DNA of 64,000 bases from Bradyrhizobium sp. Arg816 (GCF_029989365.1 NZ_JAPRAQ010000002.1:680996-744995); one strand, 5' to 3'; positions 24,237 through 32,983 are shown, counted from the first letter of the stretch. The notes: generated from the sequence alone by a model not told the origin. Program-made: numbers and translations.

Positions 24237-25018
24237 TAGTGGTCCAGCTCCGGCGGCTCGAACCAGTTCGTCAGCGACAATCCACCGTCGATGACGAAGG
24301 CTGCGCCGGTGACGTAACCCGAGAGCTTGTTCGACAGCACCGCCAGCGCCATCGGCGCGAGGTCCTCGGCCTCGCCGAGACGCCCGAGCGGGATGTGCTT
24401 CGCCAGCGAGGCGTCGGCAACGAACCCGCCCGCCGCGATCGCGCCGGGCACCAGCGCGTTGACGCGGATGTCGTGACGGCCGAGCGTCTTCGCGAGCTCC
24501 TTCACCAGCATCGCCATCCCCGCCTTTGCCGTCGAATAATGCGGCAGGTTGCGCGGCGTGCCCGCATGCAGCGAGGTGAGAAACAGGAACGAGCCCGGTC
24601 GTTTCGCCGCGATCAGCCGGTTTGCCAGCCCGCGCGCCAGATGGAATCCGGCATCGAGATTGACGGCATGCATCTCCTGCCAGGTCTTGCGGTCGACCGC
24701 GAGCGCATGATCGGCCTCGCGCCGCGGCGGCGATGCGCTGTGCACGAAATGCGAGACCTCGCCGAGCCCGTCTGCGGCGGCCAGCAGGGCATCGCAAGCG
24801 TCTGCCCTGGCGAGATCGCCGACCCACGGGACCGCCAATTCAGGCCTGCTGCTGGCGCTGATCGCCGCACTCACCCGCTCCGGGCTCACATCGGCGAACA
24901 GGGTCCGAACGCCCTCGCCGACCAGCGCCTGCGCGATCGCGCGACCGATGCCGTTGCCTGCGCCGGTGACGAGCGCCGTGTCGCGTGCGGGGTCGAACGG
25001 CGTGCTCAACAGGCTCAT
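24236..25018 (-). CDS. SDR-family oxidoreductase
   Basis: This 260-residue protein is a classical short-chain dehydrogenase/reductase. The cofactor motif is ALVTGAGNGIGRAIAQALVG (TGxxxGIG), with an Asp after the second strand (LFADVSPERV), which favours NAD(H). The catalytic residues are Ser in FLTSLHAG and Tyr-Lys in HYSTAKAGMAMLVKELAKTL. Then NALVPGAIAAGG and GAAFVIDGGLSL complete the fold. The ATG at 25018 was chosen. The substrate is unknown. It shares the terminator at 24207 with the convergent gene. Confidence 0.9.
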   Translation of the reverse strand: MSLLSTPFDPARDTALVTGAGNGIGRAIAQALVGEGVRTLFADVSPERVSAAISASSRPELAVPWVGDLARADACDALLAAADGLGEVSHFVHSASPPRREADHALAVDRKTWQEMHAVNLDAGFHLARGLANRLIAAKRPGSFLFLTSLHAGTPRNLPHYSTAKAGMAMLVKELAKTLGRHDIRVNALVPGAIAAGGFVADASLAKHIPLGRLGEAEDLAPMALAVLSNKLSGYVTGAAFVIDGGLSLTNWFEPPELDH

Positions 25019-25147
25019 GTCGCTCTCCGTGGCCAGGGACGGGTGACGATAGCGCACCGCACCGGGGAGCGACAAATACGTCCCGGCACCATTGCGGAGT
25101 GGCTTGCCGGACGCTAGCCTCCCAAAAAAACGGAGGAGATACCAAGG

Positions 25148-25537
25148 ATGCGCACCGGTTTCCTGATCGCAGGTCTGTTACTGCTCGCCGCGCCGGCCCA
25201 AGCGGCGGACCGTGCACGCTCGACCTATGTGACGCTGGTCTTGCAGGCCTTCGCCGCCAAGGTGGAATGCCCGAACACCGATCTCGTCTATCAGGATCTC
25301 GTCCAGAAGGCGCAGCAGATGCAGCTGCCGGACGGCACCACCGAGAAGGTGCGCAAGGCGATCGCCTGGATGCACACCGGCGGCAAGATGGGCGAGAAGC
25401 AGGACGACGATTTGATGGCCGAGGTCGCGGTCGCGACGCAGGCGACCGACATGGACCAGCGCCGCCTCGGCATGCCCGGCTGGTGCGAGGCCCAGAAGAC
25501 CAACCTCGCCGGCCTGATCCGCAGCAAGGGCGGCTAG
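25148..25537 (+). CDS. Secreted hypothetical protein
   Basis: This 129-residue protein has a Sec signal peptide (MRTGFLIAGLLLLAAPAQAA). The mature part is helical with two Cys (VECPN and GWCEAQ) that could form a disulphide. GGAGGAGATACCAAGG precedes the ATG. I do not recognise the family; it looks like a small periplasmic protein. A possible link to the next gene at 25648, also secreted, is the shared strand with a 110-bp gap, though each may have its own promoter. Confidence 0.75.
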   Translation: MRTGFLIAGLLLLAAPAQAADRARSTYVTLVLQAFAAKVECPNTDLVYQDLVQKAQQMQLPDGTTEKVRKAIAWMHTGGKMGEKQDDDLMAEVAVATQATDMDQRRLGMPGWCEAQKTNLAGLIRSKGG

Positions 25538-25647
25538 GCGTTCTCTCGCAGCGTTAAGCACCCCGCGGCGGAACCGTCGCGGCGGCTAACTATCGTCATA
25601 TTCCTCGACACCATGCGGCCTCTTCGAATTCGAACAGGAGAGCCCAC

Positions 25648-25896
25648 ATGCGGAGTATCCATTTCGTTTTCGCCGGCGCATTTGCGGCCGCCACGGTGCT
25701 GACCGCGCCCGCTCTGGCGAAGAATTCCGATGCCCAGAAAGGCGAGGAAAAATCCACCTCGTCATCCTGTAGTGCCTACCAGCAGGCGCCCGACGGCTCG
25801 TGGGAACCGCTGCCCTGCAAAGAGACAGGCGAGCGCCCCCAGCCGCAGACACAAAATCGCACCTCGCAGCCGGGCGCCGACCGCGGGGAGCGTTGA
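25648..25896 (+). CDS. Small secreted protein
   Basis: This 82-residue protein has a Sec signal peptide (MRSIHFVFAGAFAAATVLTA, cut after ALA). The mature chain is hydrophilic with two Cys (SSSCSAYQQAPDGSWEPLPC) and a Gln/Arg-rich tail. The SCSAYQ...W...LPC pattern recurs in short Bradyrhizobium proteins. The ATG at 25648 follows a GGAG site. Function unknown. Confidence 0.75.
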   Translation: MRSIHFVFAGAFAAATVLTAPALAKNSDAQKGEEKSTSSSCSAYQQAPDGSWEPLPCKETGERPQPQTQNRTSQPGADRGER

Positions 25897-25918
25897 GCGC
25901 GCTCACTCTGGCCGCGTG

Positions 25919-26104
25919 TCAGCTCTGGTGCGGGCCGCGGATGATCTTCATGGCGTCCTCGATGTGACGCCACTCCTTGGCGTCATCGGCTTCGCCGCGG
26001 CCCTCACAGGCCTGGGCCTGTTCGGCCGCCTTCGCTATCGCAGCGAAACCATGCCGTTCCAGCATCTGCCGCGCGACGGTGTGAACCTGGATCTCGGACA
26101 TCAT
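25919..26104 (-). CDS. Small helical hypothetical protein
   Basis: This 61-residue protein reads MMSEIQVHTVARQMLERHGF, then AAIAKAAEQAQACEGRGEAD and ends WRHIEDAMKIIRGPHQS. It is fully helical and acidic/basic balanced, with no signal peptide. GGGAGA lies 6 nt upstream of the ATG at 26104. Short conserved proteins of this kind occur in Bradyrhizobium, but the role is unknown. It is convergent with the secreted gene ending at 25896. Confidence 0.72.
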   Translation of the reverse strand: MMSEIQVHTVARQMLERHGFAAIAKAAEQAQACEGRGEADDAKEWRHIEDAMKIIRGPHQS

Positions 26105-26215
26105 GGGCGCTCTCCCGTTCAGGAAACCGCAGCGCCTGGCTCGGCGCTCCGCGGCCTCTGACAACGATTTCGCCGCAGGTCGCGTTCCGCCCACGAGCGA
26201 TCACATCGGCGGGCC

Positions 26216-26275
26216 TTCAAACAGGACGCCTTCAAACAGGACGCCCGCAAACAGGACGCCCGCAAACAGGACAAA
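26216..26275. repeat. 15-bp tandem repeat, four copies
   Basis: The unit ACAGGACGCC(TT/CG)CAA is repeated four times without interruption, with small changes. It lies between the gene at 25919 and minE. Short in-frame translations exist in several frames (for example SCLRA repeats), but none belongs to a credible gene. Confidence 0.8.
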
Positions 26276-26343
26276 GGCGGTCCGCTATGCCCAGCGGACC
26301 GCCTTCTCACCCACCCCAAATCGGACGTCTTCGGCCGCGCCCC

Positions 26344-26625
26344 CTACCCGACCGCCGCGCGCTTGCGCTCGATATCGTTCGGCACCTCGATATCGACCTC
26401 CAGGGTCGATACCTCGTCGCCGCGCTCGAGCCGGACGATGACCTTGGTCGGGTCCAGCGTGACGTGCCTGGACACGACAGCGAGAATTTCCTCGCGCAGC
26501 ACGCCGAGCAGGTCGGGCTGGCCGCGCAATCCGCGTTCATGGGCAAGCAGGATCTGCAACCGCTCGCGTGCGACGGGTGCAGAGGCCTTCTTGCCGCGGA
26601 GAAGTCGAAGCAAACCCATGCTCAT
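26344..26625 (-). CDS. minE: Cell division topological specificity factor MinE
   Basis: This 93-residue protein is MinE, which stimulates MinD ATPase and drives the pole-to-pole Min oscillation that places the division septum. The N-terminal anti-MinCD region ([20 protein letters not shown]) contains a membrane-binding helix, and the C-terminal topological domain includes [20 protein letters not shown], then [26 protein letters not shown] precedes the ATG at 26625. Its start overlaps the minD stop (ATGA), so minC-minD-minE forms one operon. Confidence 0.95.
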   Translation of the reverse strand: MSMGLLRLLRGKKASAPVARERLQILLAHERGLRGQPDLLGVLREEILAVVSRHVTLDPTKVIVRLERGDEVSTLEVDIEVPNDIERKRAAVG

Positions 26626-27437
26626 GCAGCCCTCCGTCGCAGCAGGCGATCCATGAAGCCTCTGCGCTCGGCGGGAACATGCATCGTCACGTTCTCGCCG
26701 CCGAGGCGCTTGGCCGCGTCCATATAGGCCCGCGCCGGCGCCCCATCCGCGTTCGACAGCGTCACCGGCGTGCCGACATTGGAGGCCTTCAACACGTCCT
26801 GGCTCTCGGGGATGATGCCGAGCAAGGGCGTTGCGAGGATCTCGAGGATGTCGTCGATGGTCAGCATCTCGCCGCGCGCGGCGCGCGAGGCATCGTAGCG
26901 GGTGATGAGAATGTGCTTCTGGACGTGCTCGCCCTTCTCGGCCCGTACCGTCTTGGAGTCGAGCATGCCGATGATGCGGTCGGAATCGCGCACCGAGGAG
27001 ACTTCCGGATTGGTGACGATCACGGCCTCGTCCGCAAAGCGCATCGCCATCGAGGCGCCGCGCTCGATACCGGCCGGGCTGTCGCAGATCACCCAGTCGA
27101 AGCGGTCGCGCAAATCGTCGATGACCTTGCCGACGCCCTCTTCCGTCAGCGCGTCCTTGTCGCGGGTTTGCGAGGCCGGCAGCAGCCAGAGATTTTCCAG
27201 CCGCTTGTCGCGGATCAGCGCCTGCGGCAGTTTGGCGACGCCCTGCACCACGTTGATGAGGTCGAACACCACGCGGCGTTCTGCGCCCATGACGAGATCG
27301 AGGTTGCGCAGGCCGACGTCGAAATCGACGACGACGACCTTTTCGCCGCGCTGCGCCAGCGCAGCCCCCAGCGCGGCGGTCGTCGTGGTCTTGCCGACCC
27401 CGCCCTTGCCTGATGTCACGACCAGTACCTTACTCAT
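26622..27437 (-). CDS. minD: Septum site-determining protein MinD
   Basis: This 271-residue ParA-type ATPase recruits MinC to the membrane. The deviant Walker A motif is KGGVGKTT (residues 11-18), with the signature Lys at 11. Further motifs are [17 protein letters not shown] and [16 protein letters not shown]. The C-terminal amphipathic helix ([14 protein letters not shown]) is the membrane-targeting sequence. It lies 21 bp after minC and overlaps minE, and the locus is likely transcribed from the promoter upstream of minC. Confidence 0.96.
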   Translation of the reverse strand: MSKVLVVTSGKGGVGKTTTTAALGAALAQRGEKVVVVDFDVGLRNLDLVMGAERRVVFDLINVVQGVAKLPQALIRDKRLENLWLLPASQTRDKDALTEEGVGKVIDDLRDRFDWVICDSPAGIERGASMAMRFADEAVIVTNPEVSSVRDSDRIIGMLDSKTVRAEKGEHVQKHILITRYDASRAARGEMLTIDDILEILATPLLGIIPESQDVLKASNVGTPVTLSNADGAPARAYMDAAKRLGGENVTMHVPAERRGFMDRLLRRRAA

Positions 27438-27458
27438 CTGAAATGTCTCCTTTGCTGG

Positions 27459-28157
27459 TCAGTTCAGTGCTGTAATTCGCATGGTATTCCCCTGTAGCCA
27501 GGCCTGCGCCGGCTTGCCGCGCAAGGCGGCGTCGATGTCGTCCGCAGTCTGGTAAAATCCATCAATTGCAAGCAGTTCAGCCTCGATCTTCTGACAATAA
27601 ATGCGGGCGCTGGTGTGCCCGTTGACCCCCGCCATGGCACGGCCGCGGAGCGCGCCGTAGATGTGGATGGAGCCGCCCGCGACGACCTCGGCACCGGAGC
27701 CGACCGAGCCCAGAATGGTGACGTCGCCCTCCGGGAAGATCACGGTCTGGCCCGAGCGCACCGGGCTTTCGAGCAGCAGCGAGGTCGGCTTGGCTTCGGC
27801 CTTCACCTCAGCCTTCTTCGGCGCGCTCGGTTCGACCACGCAGCTGCGCCCGCCCGAGAGCAGCGGCGGCATAGACGGCGTCAGCCGGCCCTCCTCCACC
27901 CCCTCGATCCCGAGCACCCGGATGTTCCGGTCCTGAAGGTTGGCGAGCAGATGGCCGATGCCGGACTGGCTGAGATCGACCGAGGACAGATCGATCACCA
28001 CGGGCCGGCCGGCGAAGAAGCCCGGCGAGCGCGCGATCGTGGCGTCGATCTCCTGCAGCCAGTCCTGGATCGGAACCGTCGGCACGAACACGAAGGCCAC
28101 ATAGGAGCGCCCGCGCAGGCGAACCATTTGACGTTGGACTTTTGCTGCAGCCTCCAT
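27459..28157 (-). CDS. minC: Septum site-determining protein MinC
   Basis: This 232-residue protein inhibits FtsZ assembly at wrong sites when bound to MinD. The N-terminal FtsZ-interacting domain covers about residues 10-105. A short linker rich in Lys and Glu follows. The C-terminal beta-helix domain is clear: GQTVIFPEGDVTILGSVGSG, AEVVAGGSIHIYGALRGRAM, AGVNGHTSARIYCQKIEAEL. The start is the ATG at 28157. A CtrA-type box lies 53-67 bp upstream. minC is first in the minCDE operon. Confidence 0.95.
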   Translation of the reverse strand: MEAAAKVQRQMVRLRGRSYVAFVFVPTVPIQDWLQEIDATIARSPGFFAGRPVVIDLSSVDLSQSGIGHLLANLQDRNIRVLGIEGVEEGRLTPSMPPLLSGGRSCVVEPSAPKKAEVKAEAKPTSLLLESPVRSGQTVIFPEGDVTILGSVGSGAEVVAGGSIHIYGALRGRAMAGVNGHTSARIYCQKIEAELLAIDGFYQTADDIDAALRGKPAQAWLQGNTMRITALN

Positions 28158-28209
28158 AGCGGCCGACTCGATCCCTGTTATTGAATGGTTAACGATGCGG
28201 CGGATTTGG

Positions 28210-28224
28210 TTAATGGCTGGTTAA
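28210..28224. promoter_or_regulatory. CtrA-type box TTAA-N7-TTAA before minC
   Basis: TTAATGGCTGGTTAA matches the CtrA consensus exactly, 53 bp upstream of the minC start codon. On the minus strand it reads TTAACCAGCCATTAACC, and a third GGTTAA lies at 28187. In Brucella, CtrA is reported to bind the minC promoter, so a conserved control is likely. Confidence 0.6.
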
Positions 28225-28315
28225 TTTATCCGTGGGTACGTGGGGGGTGGACGGGCTGGGCGTGCGGAAGGGCTTGGGCGAGCGCTTCCGCGCAACACAC
28301 CGCTGTCATGCCCCG

Positions 28316-28407
28316 GCTTGACCGGGGCATCCAGTACGCCGCGGCTTATCCGCATCATGGCACGGCCTCTGGAATACTGGATCGCCCGCCTACGCGGGCG
28401 ATGACAC
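28316..28407. repeat. Bradyrhizobial palindromic repeat, second family
   Basis: The unit starts TCATGCCCCGGCTTGACCGG, with GGCATCCAGTA and later TACTGGATCGCC as complementary arms, and ends CGGGCGATGACA. It has two internal hairpins (CCCCGG with CCGGGG; GCCCGC with GCGGGC). This type is widespread between genes in Bradyrhizobium. Confidence 0.75.
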
Positions 28408-28528
28408 GGAGAATGTCGAGACAATGGGCCCTCACGCCGTCCATTGTGATCGCAGGCCCCAGTCATCCCGCATTGACATGCTCATGGCATCTGGCTTCGA
28501 TCCGCGTCCCCCGTGGACGGAGCCGATC

Positions 28529-29350
28529 ATGTCAATTCAGTCTTCCATCAGGCGCAAGACCGCGCCGGACATCCGTGCACGCAAGCGGGGCGAGCCGATC
28601 GTGATGCTGACGTCGTATCACGCGCATACGGCCGCACTGGTGGATCGGCATTGCGACGTCATCCTGGTCGGCGATTCCCTTGGCAACGTCATGCACGGCT
28701 TCGAGACGACGGTGCCTGTTACGCTCGACATGATGATCCTCCAGGGCGCCGCGGTGATGCGCGGCTCGAAGCAGGCGCTGGTCGTCGTCGATATGCCGTT
28801 CGGCTCGTATGAAGCTTCCAGGGAGCAGGCGTTCAACTCCGCAGTGCGGATCATGAAGGAGACGCAATGCGGCGCGGTGAAGCTTGAAGGCGGCGTTCGC
28901 ATGGCGGAGACGATTGCATTCCTGTCTGGGCGCGGCATCCCGGTGATGGGTCATATTGGCCTCACGCCGCAATCCATCAACACGCTCGGTTCGTTTCGTG
29001 CCCAGGGGCGCAACGAGGTGGACTGGGGCCCGATCGAGGACGATGCGAAGGCCGTCGCCGATGCCGGTGCATTCTCGGTCGTCGTCGAAGCCGTGGCCGA
29101 ACCGTTGGCGCGCAGGATCACGGAGACGATCGCGATCCCCACCATCGGCATCGGCGCGAGCGCTGCCTGCGACGGTCAGGTGCTCGTGCTCGAGGACATG
29201 CTCGGGCTGTCGCCACGAACCCCGAAATTCGTCCGGCGGTACGGCAATCTTGGTCCGGCGATTGAAGCGGCGATCGAAGGCTATGCCACCGACGTGCGCT
29301 CACGCGCCTTTCCCGCGCCCGAACACGTCTACGAGATGAAGAAGAGCTGA
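28529..29350 (+). CDS. panB: 3-methyl-2-oxobutanoate hydroxymethyltransferase
   Basis: PanB adds a hydroxymethyl group from methylene-tetrahydrofolate to 3-methyl-2-oxobutanoate, the first committed step of pantothenate synthesis, in the cytoplasm. The 273-residue length is standard. Metal-binding residues are in VGDSLGNV (D49), [11 protein letters not shown] and AVKLEGG. The catalytic Glu is in [13 protein letters not shown]. The closing motif [20 protein letters not shown] is typical. The ATG at 28529 follows a GGAG site by 8 nt. panC is not adjacent, so this may be a second copy or a stand-alone gene. Confidence 0.95.
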   Translation: MSIQSSIRRKTAPDIRARKRGEPIVMLTSYHAHTAALVDRHCDVILVGDSLGNVMHGFETTVPVTLDMMILQGAAVMRGSKQALVVVDMPFGSYEASREQAFNSAVRIMKETQCGAVKLEGGVRMAETIAFLSGRGIPVMGHIGLTPQSINTLGSFRAQGRNEVDWGPIEDDAKAVADAGAFSVVVEAVAEPLARRITETIAIPTIGIGASAACDGQVLVLEDMLGLSPRTPKFVRRYGNLGPAIEAAIEGYATDVRSRAFPAPEHVYEMKKS

Positions 29351-29554
29351 CGATACGCGGCAAGCGGTCGAGGACTGCTCGCGACAAGCCGAAGATACGC
29401 ACTCCTTGAAATCGCAGCACAATTGCCGCACGCGTTCTGGCACAAACTGCATAGCCAGCCTCGCGGCGTCGTTCTACTCTCACTGCAAGCTCTTACCGCT
29501 GCGCGCGCGTGCCCACGTGCCGCAGAACATTCGGCTGTTGCGGAGAGAAAAACG

Positions 29555-31042
29555 ATGCCGAAGATGCCTGCGACCTCCATCGTGGCCTCAACCCTCCTCA
29601 CCATCATCACATCGACAAGTCCCGGCTACGGCCAGGACTCCAAAGCGCCTCCCCTCGTCAACCAGATCAACAACGGCAACTGGCTCTCGCAAAGCGAAGC
29701 CGAGGCGATGCGCGACGAGCTGTATTATCAGCGCGCCGTTCATGCCTACATCACCATGCTGCCCGCGCTCAACACCATCGGCATGAGGGATGGATCGGAG
29801 GCGGCGTTCGGCAAGGGCTACAACGTCCTGCCGATCTGGAAGGACCGCATGGATGCGCGCACCTGGGTGCCGACGCCCAACGCGGACGTCATCTATTCCA
29901 TGAACTATCTAGACCTCAAGGAGACCGGTCCGCTCGTCGTCGCAGCGCCGCGCGACGTCATCGGCATGTTCACCGATTTCTTCCAGCGCACCATCACCGA
30001 CGTCGGACTGATCGGCCCGGATCGCGCGCGCGGCGGGCTCTATCTCCTGCTGCCGCCGGACTACACGGGCGAGATCCCACAGGGTTATTTCGCGTTCAAA
30101 TCGCGGACCTACAACGTCTTCCTCTTCTTCCGCACCGTGATGCCCAAGGGCGACAACGGGCCGGACCCGAAGCCGGCGGTCGCGCTTGCGGAACAGACCC
30201 GTATCTATCCACTCTGGACGCCTGAGAAGGACGTCAAGCCGATGCAGTTTCCGAACGGCAGCGGCAAGCGCGTCAACATGATGTATCCGGTCGACAACGC
30301 GTTCTGGACCAAGCTCAAGGCGTTCGTCGATTACGAACCCGTCTCGGCCATCGATCCCGAGCTGCGCGGCGTGCTGGCCTCGATCGGCATTATCAAGGGG
30401 CAGCCGTTCAATCCGACCCCGAAACAGCAGGAGCTCTTGAAGAAAGCGGTTGAGACGGCGCCGAAGATGATCTTGGCACAGCGGCAACTAGGTCGGCCAG
30501 ACAAGCGCGAACTCTATTACAACGACCGCCAATATTTCAACGCGTGGGCGGGCGGCACTGCCGAATGGATGCAGGACAGCTATCTCGACGTGGATCAACG
30601 CGCCACCTTCTTCCAGGTCGCCTATTCGTCGGCTTCGGCCATGGTCATGCACACGATCGGCGCGGGCTCGAAATATCCATCCACCTTGAAGGACGCTGCG
30701 GGTGAATTCCTGAACGGCTCGAACGCCTACAAGCTGCACCTGCCTCCCAATCCGCCTGCCGCGTTGTTCTGGGCCGTTACCCTCTACAACATCACTGACG
30801 GGACGATGGTAGAAGCACCGCAACTGATGCCATCGATCAACAGCTTCAACAAGGTCGCGACCAACAGCGATGGCTCCGTCGATCTGTGGTTCGGCCCATC
30901 GAAACCGGGCACTGCCCCGGAGTCGAACTGGATTCAAACCGTCGAGGGGCGGAGTTTCCTGGCGACGATTCGCCTCTATGGCACGGGCGTCGCGTTCTTC
31001 GACCAGACCTGGAAACCGGACGACGTCGTCAAGGTGAAATGA
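29555..31042 (+). CDS. DUF1254/DUF1214 secreted protein
   Basis: This 495-residue protein has a Sec signal peptide (VASTLLTIITSTSPGYG, cut near GQD) and the paired DUF1254 and DUF1214 domains. The first includes YQRAVHAYITMLPALNTIGM and VPTPNADVIYSMNYLDL; the second includes LHLPPNPPAALFWAVTLYN, then FWAVTLY-like strands and GPSKPGTAPESNWIQTVEGR. The NWIQT-like end is characteristic. The family is widespread in bacteria, with no settled biochemical role. CGGAGAG precedes the ATG at 29555. It appears to be a single-gene unit. Confidence 0.9.
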   Translation: MPKMPATSIVASTLLTIITSTSPGYGQDSKAPPLVNQINNGNWLSQSEAEAMRDELYYQRAVHAYITMLPALNTIGMRDGSEAAFGKGYNVLPIWKDRMDARTWVPTPNADVIYSMNYLDLKETGPLVVAAPRDVIGMFTDFFQRTITDVGLIGPDRARGGLYLLLPPDYTGEIPQGYFAFKSRTYNVFLFFRTVMPKGDNGPDPKPAVALAEQTRIYPLWTPEKDVKPMQFPNGSGKRVNMMYPVDNAFWTKLKAFVDYEPVSAIDPELRGVLASIGIIKGQPFNPTPKQQELLKKAVETAPKMILAQRQLGRPDKRELYYNDRQYFNAWAGGTAEWMQDSYLDVDQRATFFQVAYSSASAMVMHTIGAGSKYPSTLKDAAGEFLNGSNAYKLHLPPNPPAALFWAVTLYNITDGTMVEAPQLMPSINSFNKVATNSDGSVDLWFGPSKPGTAPESNWIQTVEGRSFLATIRLYGTGVAFFDQTWKPDDVVKVK

Positions 31043-31085
31043 GTTCGCGCGAGGTCACGAGCGCCCTGGGCCGCGACCTCGGCCG

Positions 31086-31131
31086 CCGGGCGGCGCTACG
31101 CGCCGACCCGTTGGCTCCATCCGGGCTACGG
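31086..31131. repeat. REP-related repeat, variant type
   Basis: CGGGCGGCGCTACGCGCCG followed by ACCCGTTGGCTCCATCCGGG and CTACGG. A near-identical sequence occurs at 54154-54196. The right arm matches the standard repeat, but the left arm is different, so this is a variant subfamily. Confidence 0.65.
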
Positions 31132-31136
31132 ATGCC

Positions 31137-32153
31137 CTACTTCTTCACCTTGCTCGCATCCATCTTGACGGCAGGGTCGAGCATCTTGGTCGTGAACGCC
31201 GTCGACACGTCGAACGGCTTCTCCATGCCGAGATAAGTCTGGACCAGCTCGTAGTCCTTCTTCATCCGCTCGCCGTCGATCCAGCCGAGACCCTTGGTGG
31301 TTGTGAACTCGTCGGTCATCAAATACTTGATGCGCTCCCACTGGCGTTCCTGGTTCTCCTTGTCGAGACCGGAGACCTGGTCGAGCAGCGCCTTCAGGCA
31401 CGGCGTGACGTCGGCGACGCAGGCCGCAAAGGCCTTCTGCGAGACGCGCACGAACTCCTCGACCAGCTTGGGATTCTTCTGGAGATAGGCGCCGTTGACG
31501 ATCAACGAATTGCCGTAGGGGTTGAGCCCGATGTCCTTCCAGTTGACGAAGCCGAGATCGGGCCCGAACTCGATCACCTTGAGATCGTGCTCGTTGTAGA
31601 AGTCACTGATGATGTCGACGGTGTGGCTCTTCAGCGCGGCGATCTTCGCGGTCGGGCCGATATTGACGAAGCTGACGGCATCAGGCGCGATGCCTGCGGC
31701 CTTGGCAAAAGCCGGCCACATCACCCGCGAGGCGTCGCCGGGCGGGTTGCCGATCTTGTGGCTCGGGAAATCCTTCACGCCATTCACGCCGTAGCTCTTC
31801 AGCCAGTAAAAGGTCTGGCCGGTGTTGGCGTAGATGCTCATCAGCGCGACGTCGTCAGCGCCCTTGCTCTTCGCCACCAGCATGGTGGCGAGATCGGCGA
31901 TGCCGAACGGCGAGCCGCCGGAGCCTACCTTGGCGGCGGAGACGCCGGAGCCCTTGCCGACCTCGATGGTCAGGTCGATGCCGGCCTTCTCGAACCAGCC
32001 CTGCGCCTTGGCGTAATAGAACGGCGAATGGTCGGCCGTCGGCGTCCAGTTCAGGATCAGGTTGACCGCCTCGCCCGCGCTCGCCGGCACCGCCGGCACA
32101 CCGAACGCCAGGGCCAAAACCAAAGCCGAGCCCGCAGCCTGCAAACGCTTCAT
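31137..32153 (-). CDS. ABC transporter substrate-binding protein (NMT1/THI5-like)
   Basis: This 338-residue periplasmic protein has a Sec signal peptide (MKRLQAAGSALVLALAFGVP, cut after ASA) and an NMT1/THI5-like domain: VNLILNWTPTADHSPFYYAK, then AQGWFEKAGIDLTIEVGKG. This family delivers pyrimidine precursors, sulphonates, nitriles or similar small compounds. AGGAGG precedes the ATG at 32153. It is divergent from the TetR gene at 32253, while the permease and ATPase of the same importer are in the operon starting at 32984. The substrate is unknown. Confidence 0.9.
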   Translation of the reverse strand: MKRLQAAGSALVLALAFGVPAVPASAGEAVNLILNWTPTADHSPFYYAKAQGWFEKAGIDLTIEVGKGSGVSAAKVGSGGSPFGIADLATMLVAKSKGADDVALMSIYANTGQTFYWLKSYGVNGVKDFPSHKIGNPPGDASRVMWPAFAKAAGIAPDAVSFVNIGPTAKIAALKSHTVDIISDFYNEHDLKVIEFGPDLGFVNWKDIGLNPYGNSLIVNGAYLQKNPKLVEEFVRVSQKAFAACVADVTPCLKALLDQVSGLDKENQERQWERIKYLMTDEFTTTKGLGWIDGERMKKDYELVQTYLGMEKPFDVSTAFTTKMLDPAVKMDASKVKK

Positions 32154-32235
32154 CGCATCCCTCCTCATTGCCGCGACCCGGCTTGTCGCTCTCCCCGTGT
32201 GAGGCTACCAATGCAACAAGCCGCTCTCGACTTGT

Positions 32236-32249
32236 CAACTGTCTGGTTG
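32236..32249. promoter_or_regulatory. Probable operator, site 1
   Basis: CAACTGTCTGGTTG lies between the binding-protein gene and the TetR gene and shares half-site TGGTTG and CAAC with the perfect repeat at 32901. It lies 3 bp before the chosen TetR start codon. Confidence 0.5.
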
Positions 32250-32252
32250 GAA

Positions 32253-32915
32253 ATGCCCGCAAAACGTTCAGGCGACACCGTGCCGCAGCGGCGCGACCCC
32301 GTCGCCACCCGCAAGAAGCTGCTCACCGCGGCGCGCCTGGAGTTCGCCCGGCACGGCTTTGCCGGCGCCCGCGTCGACGAGATCGCCGAGCGCGCCGGCG
32401 TCAACAAGCAGCTCGTCTACCACTATTTCGGCGACAAGGACGCGCTCTATCTGGCTGTGCTCGAATGGGTCTACGCCGATATCCGCGAGCAGGAACGCCA
32501 GCTCAACCTCGAAGGCCTGCCGCCGGAAAAGGCGATCCGGAAGCTGATCGAGGCCTCATTCGATTACCTCGCGACGAACCCCGATTTCATCGTGCTCCTG
32601 AACGACGAGAACCGCGGCGGCGCCCGCCACGTCCGCGGCTCGACCCGGCTGGAGGCGATGCATTCGCCGCTGGTGAAGAGCGTATCCCACATCCTCCACG
32701 AGGGCGTTCGCACCGGCGTGTTCCGCAAGGGGATCGATCCGATCCAGCTCTATATCTCCATCGCCGGCCTCAGCTATTTCTATCTCTCCAACACGCCGAC
32801 GCTGTCGGCGATCTTCGGCAAGGACCTGTCGAGCCGGGCGGCAAGGCGCGCCCGCCGCAGGCACGTCGCCGATCTCGTGCTGCATTCGCTCCGGCCTAAT
32901 CAACCAACTGGTTGA
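32253..32915 (+). CDS. TetR-family regulator of the ABC importer locus
   Basis: This 220-residue protein has a TetR HTH at about residues 15-65 (LLTAARLEFARHGFAGARVD, then EIAERAGVNKQLVYHYFGDK) and a RutR-like C-terminal domain (residues 90-200: SFDYLATNPDFIVLLNDENR). RutR-type regulators often sense pyrimidine-like ligands, which fits an NMT1-like importer, but that is inference. I chose the ATG at 32253 because the operator-like site ends just before it; an ATG at 32211 is also open. The gene lies between the divergent binding-protein gene and the permease. Confidence 0.88.
   Translation: MPAKRSGDTVPQRRDPVATRKKLLTAARLEFARHGFAGARVDEIAERAGVNKQLVYHYFGDKDALYLAVLEWVYADIREQERQLNLEGLPPEKAIRKLIEASFDYLATNPDFIVLLNDENRGGARHVRGSTRLEAMHSPLVKSVSHILHEGVRTGVFRKGIDPIQLYISIAGLSYFYLSNTPTLSAIFGKDLSSRAARRARRRHVADLVLHSLRPNQPTG
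32901..32914. promoter_or_regulatory. Probable operator, site 2
   Basis: CAACCAACTGGTTG is a perfect 6-2-6 inverted repeat overlapping the TetR stop codon and 70 bp before the permease start. It matches site 1 at 32236 in both half-sites in part, so the TetR protein likely controls both transcripts. Confidence 0.55.
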
Positions 32916-32983
32916 AACTTCCTTCGAGGCCGGTTAGGCTGACGAACAGCGGCAAGGTGGCCGCTGGCAACAGGGAGCAACCG

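Larger units (their letters stand above)
28158..28528. other. Intergenic region between minC and panB
   Basis: This 371-bp gap holds the minC promoter with three GGTTAA motifs (28187, 28208, 28219) including a CtrA-type box, then a palindromic bradyrhizobial repeat at 28316-28407. No coding sequence or panB-specific signal was seen beyond a GGAG site before panB. Confidence 0.7.

Noticed and set aside
26119..26319. A minus-strand frame with SCLRA/SCLKA pentapeptide repeats.
   Set aside because: It is produced only by the 15-bp tandem repeat and lacks a start signal or flanking pentapeptide units.
29437..29455. A TGGCAC sequence before the DUF1254 gene that recalls a sigma-54 promoter.
   Set aside because: The GG to GC spacing is 8 rather than 10 bases.
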